From the NCBI GenBank assembly GCA_037953745.1, contig JBAKBP010000699.1:186001-250000 (forward strand): 64,000 bases of DNA. Direction: 5' to 3'. A program made the position numbers and the translations under genes. Positions 55,241 to 64,000 of this stretch are shown here, one piece after another; positions within the stretch are counted from its first letter, which is position 1; each line of letters opens with the position of its first letter. Source of the stretch: Lithodes maja. Taxonomy: Eukaryota > Arthropoda > Malacostraca > Decapoda > Lithodidae. The notes under the pieces were generated by a model. That model worked only from the letters and a program-made list of their open reading frames with translations. It searched no databases and was not told the DNA's origin.

Positions 55241-56780
55241 ACTGCCTAGGCAAACTCTTTCGTCTCTGTCTATCCTCTAACGTCTTCCCTTCATGCTGGA
55301 AGTTTGCTCACATTCAACCTGTCCCAAAGAAGGGTGACCGCTCTCAACCCTCCAACTATCGTCCAATTGCTCTTATCTCTTGTCTTTCTAAAGTTTTTGA
55401 AACTATTCTTGCTTCCAAATTTCTTAAGCATTTCTCTTCTCATAATCTGCTCTCAGATCGCCAGTATGGCTTCCTTAAGGGTCGCTCTACTGGTGATCTT
55501 CTTTCATATCTTACTAACTCTTGGTCATCCTCCTTTCGGGACTTCGGTGAGACTTTTTCTATTGCACTAGACATATCGAAAGCCTTCGATAGAGTCTGGC
55601 ATAAATCTTTAATTTCTAAACTACCCTCCTTCGGTTTCTATCCCTCCATCTGTGCCTTTGTCTCTAATTTCCTTTCCGGCCGTTCCATAGCTGCGGTTGT
55701 GGACGGCCATTGTTCACTTCCTCACCCTATAAACTCCGGTGTTCCTCAGGGCTCTGTCCTATCTCCTATTCTCTTTCTAATTTTTATAAATGATCTCCTT
55801 AACTGTACCTTAATTCCCATCCATTCATACGCAGACGACTCAACCTTACACTACTCCATTAGTTTTTCAGAACGCCCCAGCCAGCAATCCCTCAACGACA
55901 AACGTAATGAAGCCATAGAACTCTTAAATTCTGATCTAAATACTATTTCCAATTGGGGCAGAGAAAACCTTGTTAACTTTAATGCTTCCAAAACCCAATT
56001 TCTCCATCTATCTACCCGTCAGGATCTCCCAGCGGACTATCCCTTATTCTTCAACAATACAAAAATCAACCCTTCATCTTCTCTCAATATTCTTGGTGTC
56101 TCTTTTTCTTCTGCTCTCATTTGGAAGGACCATATTACCAGTCTTGCTAGGGCAGCCTCCCAGAAGCTGGGTGTGCTCAATCGCCTTAGGGGGTTCTTTT
56201 CCCCTGCACAGCTTCTTGCTCTGTACAGGGGCATAGTGCGCCCTTGTATTGAGTATTGTTCACATGTGTGGGGAGGTTCCTCTCACACCGCTCTCCTAGA
56301 CAAAGTTGAAAGGAAGGCCTTTCGTATCATTAACTCCCGTCCACTCACCAACTCTCTGCAATCTCTCTCTCTCCGCCGCAATGTTGCATCTCTCTCGCTA
56401 TTCTATCGCTACTATAATAATCAGTGTTCCTCAGAGCTATCCCAGTGCATACCACCTCCTTTACGTAGGGCACGTGGTACCCGTCTTGCAACTCAATCCC
56501 ACCCCTACTCTGTGCAACTCTCCAACCCAAGAGTGAAACGTTACTCTCAAACTTTCTTCTACTCAACATCTGAGCTCTGGAACTCTCTCCCAGAATCAGT
56601 CTTTCCCTCTTCCTATGACTTAAATTGCTTCAAACTCCGTGTGTCCAGGCATTTTGGCTCAAACGTCCCTTGATTTTGGCCCTGTCACTCTTTCAACTAT
56701 GGGGGAGGCACTCGCTATAGGCAGTTATGCCTTTTGCCTCCCTCAATCACATAGAAAAAAAAAAAAAAAAAAAAAAAAAA
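55241..56780 (+). mobile_element. Non-LTR retrotransposon inserted in minisatellite
   Basis: 1.54-kb 5'-truncated LINE with a single open RT frame, a short 3' UTR and a poly(A) run (56756-56780). The array stops at ACAACAACCA and resumes at CCAGCCAAG; AACCA can be read on both sides as a target duplication, though poly(A) blurs it. A different family from the two minus-strand LINEs. Confidence 0.9.
55243..56673 (+). CDS. LINE reverse transcriptase, 5'-truncated, frame open
   Basis: 476 codons open from the junction to TGA 56671. RT motifs in order: PVPKKGDRSQPSNYRPIAL, LLSDRQYGFLKGRSTGD, IALDISKAFDRVWH, NSGVPQGSVLSPILF, YADD at 55828-55839 and the LNILGVSF primer-grip region. The C-terminal part has YRGIVRPCIEYCSHVWGG and LWNSLPESVF, as in jockey/I-like LINEs; the exact clade is uncertain. 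The start codon, gag ORF and endonuclease are absent because of 5' truncation. The lack of stops suggests recent arrival. Confidence 0.85.
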   Translation, partial: CLGKLFRLCLSSNVFPSCWKFAHIQPVPKKGDRSQPSNYRPIALISCLSKVFETILASKFLKHFSSHNLLSDRQYGFLKGRSTGDLLSYLTNSWSSSFRDFGETFSIALDISKAFDRVWHKSLISKLPSFGFYPSICAFVSNFLSGRSIAAVVDGHCSLPHPINSGVPQGSVLSPILFLIFINDLLNCTLIPIHSYADDSTLHYSISFSERPSQQSLNDKRNEAIELLNSDLNTISNWGRENLVNFNASKTQFLHLSTRQDLPADYPLFFNNTKINPSSSLNILGVSFSSALIWKDHITSLARAASQKLGVLNRLRGFFSPAQLLALYRGIVRPCIEYCSHVWGGSSHTALLDKVERKAFRIINSRPLTNSLQSLSLRRNVASLSLFYRYYNNQCSSELSQCIPPPLRRARGTRLATQSHPYSVQLSNPRVKRYSQTFFYSTSELWNSLPESVFPSSYDLNCFKLRVSRHFGSNVP

Positions 56781-59700
56781 CCAGCCAAGAGAGGGTCAGT
56801 AGAACAGTTATTTCTACACTACAACAACCAGCCGAGAGAGGATCAGTAGAACAGTTATTTCTACACTACAACAAGCAGCCGAGAGAGGGTCAGTAGAACA
56901 GTTATTTCGACACTACAAAAAGCAGCCGAGAGAGGATCAGTAGAACAGTTATTTCTACACTACAACATCCAGCCGAGAGAGGGTCAGTAGTACAGTTATT
57001 TCTACACTACAACAACCAGCCAAGAGAGGATCAGTAGAACAGTTATTTCTACACTACAACAACCAGCTGAGAGAGGATCAGTAGAACAGTTATTTCTACA
57101 CTACAACAACCAGCCAAGAGAGGATCAGTAGAACAGTTATTTCTACACTACAACAACCAGCCGAGAGAGGGTCAGTAGAACAGTTATTTCTACACTACAA
57201 CAACCAGCCGAGAGAGGATCAGTAGAACAGTTATTTCTACACTATAACAACCAGCCGAGAGAGGATCAGTAGAACAGTTATTTCTACACTACAACAACCA
57301 GCCGAGAGAGGGTCAGTAGAACAGTTATTTCTACTCTACAACAACCAGCCGAGAGAGGGTCAGTAGAACAGTTATTTCTACACTACAACAACCAGCCGAG
57401 AGAGGGTCAGTAGAACAGTTATTTCTACACTACAACAACCAGCTGAGAGTGGATCAGTAGAACAGTTATTTCTACACTACAACAACCAGCCGAGAGAGGG
57501 TCAGTAGAACAGTTATTTCTACACTACAACAAGCAGCCGAGAGAGGATCAGTAGAACAGTTATTTCTACACTACAACAACCAGCCGAGAGAGGGTCAGTA
57601 GAACAGTTATTTCTACACTACAACAACCAGCCGAGAGAGGATCAGTAGAACAGTTATTTCTACACTACAACAACCAGCCAAGAGAAGGTCAGAAGAACAG
57701 TTATTTCAACACTACAAAAACCAGCCGAGAGAGGGTCAGTAGAACAGTTATTTCTACACTACAACAACCAGCCGAGAGAGGGTCAGTAGAACCGTTATTT
57801 CTACACTACAACAAGCAGCCGAAAGAGGGTCAGTAGAACAGTTATTTCTACACTACAACAAGCAGCCGAGAGAGGGTCAGTAGAACAGTTATTTCTACAC
57901 TACAACAACCAGCTGAGAGAGGGTCAGTAGAACAGTTATTTCTACACTACAACAACCAGCCGAGAGAGGGTCAGTAGAACAGCTATTTCTACACTACAAC
58001 AACCAGCCGAGAGAGGGTCAGTAGAACAGTTATTTCTACACTAAAACAACCAGCCGAGAGAGGGTCAGTAGATCAGTTATTTCTACACTAAAATAACCAG
58101 CCGAGAGAGGGTCAGTAGAACAGTTATTTCTACACTACAACAACCAGCCGAGAGAGGGTCAGTAGAACAATTATTTCTACACTACAACAAGCAGCCGAGA
58201 GAGGATCAGTAGAACAGTTATTTCTACACGACAACAAGCAGCCGAGAGAGGGTCAGTAGAACAGTTATTTCTACACTACAACAACCAGCCGAGAGAGGGT
58301 CAGTAGAACAGTTATTTCTACACTACAACAACCAGCCGAGAAAGGGTCAGTAGAACAGTTATTTCTACACTACAACAACCAGCCGAGAGAGGGTCAGTAG
58401 AACAGTTATTTCTACACTACAACAACCAGCCGAGAGGGCATCAGTAGAACAGTTATTTCTACACTACAATAAGCAGCCGAGAGAGGGTCAGTAGAACAGT
58501 TATTTCTACACTACAACAACTAGCCGAGAGAGGGTCAGTAGAACATTTATTTCTACACTACAACAACCAGCCGAGAGAGGGTCAGTAGAACAGTAATTTC
58601 TACACTACAACAAGCAGCCGAGAGAGGGTGAGTAGAACAGTTATTTCTACACTACAACAACCAGCCAAGAGAGGGTCAGTAGAACAGTTATTTCTACACT
58701 ACAACAACCAGCCGAGAGAGGATCAGTAGAACAGTTATTTCTACACTACAACAAGCAGCCGAGAGAGGGTCAGTAGAACAGTTATTTCGACACTACAAAA
58801 AGCAGCCGAGAGAGGATCAGTAGAACAGTTATTTCTACACTACAACATCCAGCCGAGAGAGGGTCAGTAGTACAGTTATTTCTACACTACAACAACCAGC
58901 CAAGAGAGGATCAGTAGAACAGTTATTTCTACACTACAACAACCAGCTGAGAGAGGATCAGTAGAACAGTTATTTCTACACTACAACAACCAGCCAAGAG
59001 AGGATCAGTAGAACAGTTATTTCTACACTACAACAACCAGCCGAGAGAGGGTCAGTAGAACAGTTATTTCTACACTACAACAACCAGCCGAGAGAGGATC
59101 AGTAGAACATTTATTTCTACACAATAACAACCAGCCGAGAGAGGATCAGTAGAACAGTTATTTCTACACTACAACAACCAGCCGAGAGAGGGTCAGTAGA
59201 ACAGTTATTTCTACTCTACAACAACCAGCCGAGAGAGGGTCAGTAGAACAGTTATTTCTACACTACAACAACCAGCCGAGAGAGGGTCAGTAGAACAGTT
59301 ATTTCTACACTACAACAACCAGCTGAGAGTGGATCAGTAGAACAGTTATTTCTACACTACAACAACCAGCCGAGAGAGGGTCAGTAGAACAGTTATTTCT
59401 ACACTACAACAAGCAGCCGAGAGAGGATCAGTAGAACAGTTATTTGTACACTACAACAACCAGCCGAGAGAGGGTCAGTAGAACAGTTATTTCTACACTA
59501 CAACAACCAGCCGAGAGAGGATCAGTAGAACAGTTATTTCTACACTACAACAACCAGCCAAGAGAAGGTCAGTAGAACAGTTATTTCTACACTACAAAAA
59601 CCAGCCGAGAGAGGGTCAGTAGAACAGTTATTTCTACACTACAACAACCAGCCGAGAGAGGGTCAGTAGAACCGTTATTTCTACACTACAACAAGCAGCC

Positions 59701-62700
59701 GAAAGAGGGTCAGTAGAACAGTTATTTCTACACTACAACAAGCAGCCGAGAGAGGGTCAGTAGAACAGTTATTTCTACACTACAACAACCAGCTGAGAGA
59801 GGGTCAGTAGAACAGTTATTTCTACACTACAACAACCAGCCGAGAGAGGGTCAGTAGAACAGCTATTTCTACACTACAACAACCAGCCGAGAGAGGGTCA
59901 GTAGAACAGTTATTTCTACACTAAAACAACCAGCCGAGAGAGGGTCAGTAGATCAGTTATTTCTACACTAAAATAACCAGCCGAGAGAGGGTCAGTAGAA
60001 CAGTTATTTCTACACTACAACAACCAGCCGAGAGAGGGTCAGTAGAACAATTATTTCTACACTACAACAAGCAGCCGAGAGAGGATCAGTAGAACAGTTA
60101 TTTCTACACTACAACAACCAGCCGAGAGAGGATCAGTAGAACAGTTATTTCTACACTACAACAACCATCCGAGAGAGGGTCAGTAGAACAGTTATTTCTA
60201 CACTACAACAGCCAGCCGAGAGAGGGTCAGTAGAACAGTTATTTCTACACTACAACAACCAGCCGAGAGAGGGTCAGTAGAACAGTTATTTCGAAACTAC
60301 AACAACCAGCCGAGAGAGGATCAGTAGAAGAGTTATTTCGAAAGTACAACAAGCAGCCGAGAGAGGGTCAGTAGAACAATTATTTAGACACTACAACAAC
60401 TAGCCGAGAGAGGGTCAGTAGAACAGTTATTTCTACACTACAACAACCAGCCGAGAGAGGATCAGTAGAACAGTTATTTCTACACTACAACAACCAGCCG
60501 AGAGAGGGTCAGTAGAACAGTTATTTCTACACTAAAACAAGCAGCCGAGAGAGGATCAGTAGAACAGTTATTTCTACACTACAACAACCAGCCGAGAGAG
60601 GATCAGTAGAACAGTTATTTCTACACTACAACAAGCAGCCGAGAGAGGGTGAGTAGAACAGTTATTTCTACACTACAACAACCAGCCAAGAGAGGGTCAG
60701 TAGAACAGTTATTTCTACACTAAAACAACCAGCCGAGAGAGGGTCAGTAGATCAGTTATTTCTACACTAAAATAACCAGCCGAGAGAGGGTCAGTAGAAC
60801 AGTTATTTCTACACTACAACAACCAGCCGAGAGAGGGTCAGTAGAACAATTATTTCTACACTACAACAAGCAGCCGAGAGAGGATCAGTAGAACAGTTAT
60901 TTCTACACTACAACAACCAGCCGAGAGAGGATCAGTAGAACAGTTATTTCTACACTACAACAACCATCCGAGAGAGGGTCAGTAGAACAGTTATTTCTAC
61001 ACTACAACAGCCAGCCGAGAGAGGGTCAGTAGAACAGTTATTTCTACACTACAACAACCAGCCGAGAGAGGGTCAGTAGAACAGTTATTTCGAAACTACA
61101 ACAACCAGCCGAGAGAGGATCAGTAGAAGAGTTATTTCGAAAGTACAACAAGCAGCCGAGAGAGGGTCAGTAGAACAATTATTTAGACACTACAACAACT
61201 AGCCGAGAGAGGGTCAGTAGAACAGTTATTTCTACACTACAACAAGCAGCCGAGAGAGGATCAGTAGAACAGTTATTTCTACATTACAACAAGCAGCCAA
61301 GAGAGGATCAGTAGAACAGTTATTTCTACACTACAACAAGCAGCCGAGAGAGGATCAGTAGAACAGTTATTTCTACACTACAACAACCAGCCGAGAGAGG
61401 ATCAGTAGAACAGTTATTTCTACACTACAACAACCAGCCGAGAGAGGGTCAGTAGAACAGTTATTTCTACACTAAAACAAGCAGCCGAGAGAGGATCAGT
61501 AGAACAGTTATTTCTACACTACAACAACCAGCCGAGAGAGGATCAGTAGAACAGTTATTTCTACACTACAACAAGCAGCCGAGAGAGGGTCAGTAGAACA
61601 GTTATTTCTACACTACAACAACCAGCCGAGAGAGGGTCAGTAGAACAGTTATTTCTACACTACAACAACCAGCCGAGAAAGGGTCAGTAGAACAGTTATT
61701 TCTACACTGCAACAACCAGCTGAGAGACGGTCAATAGAACAGTTATTTCTACACTACAACAACCAGCCGAGAGAGGGTCAGTAGAACAGTTATTTCTACA
61801 CTACAACAACCAGCCGAGAAAGGGTCAGTAGAACAGTTATTTCTACACTACAACAACCAGCTGAGAGACGGTCAATAGAACAGTTATTTCTACACTACAA
61901 CAACCAGCCGAGAGAGGGTCAGTAGAACAGTTATTTCTACACTACAACAACCAGCCGAAAAAGGGTCAGTAGAACATTTATTTCTACACTACAACAACCA
62001 GCCGAGAGAGGGTCAGTAGAACAGTTATTTCTACACTACAACAACCAGCCGAGAAAGGGTCAGTAGAACAGTTATTTCTACACTACAACAACCAGCTGAG
62101 AGACGGTCAATAGAACAGTTATTTCTACACTACAACAACCAGCCGAGAGAGGGTCAGTAGAACAGTTATTTCTACACTACAACAACCAGCCGCGAAAGGG
62201 TCAGTAGAACAGTTATTTCTACACTACAACAAGCAGCCGAGAGACGGTCAATAGAACAGTTATTTCTACACTACAACAACCAGCCGAGAGAGGGTCAGTA
62301 GAACAGTTATTTCTACACTACAACAACCAGCCGAGAGAGGATCAGTAGAACAGTTATTTCTACACTACAATAAGCAGCCGAGAGAGGGTCAGTAGAACAG
62401 TTATTTCTACACTACAACAACCAGCCGAGAGAGGGTCAGTAGAACAGTTATTTCTACACTACAACAACCAGCCGAGAGAGGGTCAGTAGAACAGTTATTT
62501 CTACACGACAAAAACCAACCGCGAGAGGGTCAGTAGAACAGTTATTTTTACACTTACAACAACCAGCCGAGAGAGGGTCAGTAGAACAGTTATTTCTGCA
62601 CTACAACAACCAGCCGAGAGAGGATCAGTAGAACAGTTATTTCTACACTACAACAAGCAGCTGAGAGAGGGTCAGTAGAACAGTTATTTCTACACTACAA

Positions 62701-64000
62701 CAAGCAGCCGAGAGAGGATCAGTAGAACAGTTATTTCTACACTACAACATCCAGCCGAGAGGGGGTCAGTAGTACAGTTATTTCTACACTACAACAACCA
62801 GCCGAGAGAGGGTCAGTAGAACAGTTATTTCTACACTACAACAGCTAGCTGAGAGAGGATCAGTAGAACAGTTATTTCTACACTACAACAACCAGCCGAG
62901 AGAGGATCAGTAGAACAGTTATTTCTACACTACAACAACCAGCCGAGAGAGGGTCAGTAGAACAGTTATTTCTACACTACAACAACCAGCCGAGAGAGAA
63001 TCAGTAGAACAGTTATTTCTACACTACAACAACCAGCTGAGAGAGGATCAGTAGAACAGTTATTTCTACACTACAACAACCAGCCGAGAGATGGTCAGTA
63101 GAACAGTTATTTCTACACTACAACAAGCAGCCGAGAGAGGATCAGTAGAACAGTTATTTCTACACTACAACAACCAGCCGAGAGAGGGTCAGTAGAACAG
63201 TTATTTCTACACTACAACAACCAGCCGAGAGAGGATCAGTAGTACAGTTATTTCTACACTACAACAACCAGCCGAGAGAGGGTCAGTAGAACAGTTATTT
63301 CTACACTACAAAAACCAGCCGAGAGAGGGTCAGTAGAACAGTTATTTCTACACTACAACAACCAGCCGAGAGAGGGTCAGTAGAACAGTTATTTCTACAC
63401 AACAACAACCAGCCGAGAGAGGGTCAGTAGAACAGTTATTTCTACACTACAACAACCAGCCGAGAGAGGGTCAGTAGAACAGTTATTTCTACATTACAAC
63501 AACCAGCCGAGAGAGGATCAGTAGAACAGTTATTTCTACACTACAACAACTAGCCGAGAGAGGATCAGTAGAACAGTTATTTCTACACTACAACAACCAG
63601 CCGAGAGATGGTCAGTAGAACAGTTATTTCTACACTACAACAAGCAGCCGAGAGAGGATCAGTAGAACAGTTATTTCTACACTACAACAACCAGCCGAGA
63701 GAGGGTCAGTAGAACAGTTATTTCTACACTACAACAACCAGCTGAGAGAGGATCAGTAGAACAGTTATTTCTACACTACAACAACCAGCCGAGAGAGGGT
63801 CAGTAGAACAGTTATTTCTACACTACAGCAACCAGCCGAGAGAGGGTCAGTAGAACAGTTATTTCTACTCTAAAACAACCAGCCGAGAGAGGGTCAGTAG
63901 AACAGTTATTTCTACACTACAACAACCAGCCGAGAGAGGGTCAGTAGAACAGCTATTTCTACACTACAACAACCAGCCAAGAGAGGATCAGTAGAAGAGT
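56779..64000. repeat. 47-bp minisatellite array, right block (continues past window)
   Basis: About 154 more units. Long-range copying is visible: the CGACACTACAAAAAGC variant at 56909 recurs at 58789 (1,880 bp = 40 units) with the same neighbours, and the CAATTATTTAGACAC variant at 60377 recurs at 61176 (799 bp = 17 units). No end is reached by 64000. Confidence 0.97.

Noticed and set aside
49393..64000. 47-bp array as a CRISPR or repeat-protein gene
   Set aside because: No spacers; 47 is not a multiple of three and each unit brings a TAG, so no repeat protein is encoded.

Overview
The window is a repeat-dominated piece of an animal nuclear genome. I see no convincing complete host gene. 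Long AT/AC/AG microsatellites, spliceosomal GT-AG introns, many non-LTR, LTR, Penelope and DNA transposons and two large tandem arrays point to an invertebrate. An arthropod, possibly a decapod crustacean, is my best guess from the overall texture, but nothing here fixes the species.

Layout: 1-8008 holds AT-rich DNA, small TTAA-flanked elements, a 5'-truncated RTE-type LINE on the minus strand (2398-5430) and a Helitron-like repeat (6303-6780). 8009-23701 is a nested pile. A TTAA-flanked MITE (F1) was split by a structurally complete PIF/Harbinger transposon (8281-14375) with perfect TAA duplications, 51-bp terminal inverted repeats, a two-exon DDE transposase and a four-exon MADF-domain partner gene. 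A second TTAA element (E), sharing its TTAA with F1, was split by a Ty3/gypsy-type element (14493-22995) whose 1.85-kb LTRs are almost identical although its pol is internally deleted. 25075-28626 holds a second Helitron-like copy, another decayed LINE and the start of an inverted Penelope-like fragment. A BEL/Pao retrotransposon (28627-35959; GTTTC duplications; about 2% LTR divergence; many TGA stops) sits inside that inverted fragment. The fragment resumes at 35960 and joins a forward Penelope-like element encoding RT plus GIY-YIG endonuclease (36192-38068).

38454-49166 is a mosaic of TTAA-flanked MITE families (called A, D/E, F, G, H and I here), often abutting at one shared TTAA, around an 87-bp satellite (40470-43357). 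49393-64000 is a 47-bp minisatellite that runs off the window. It is interrupted once by a 5'-truncated LINE with an open 476-codon RT frame (55241-56780).

Functionally, the only gene pair that looks competent is the Harbinger transposase plus MADF protein. In this superfamily the partner is thought to assist nuclear entry and DNA binding of the transposase. All other coding remnants are retroelement proteins, mostly truncated or interrupted. Family labels A to K are local names for repeats seen more than once in this window; they are not database names.
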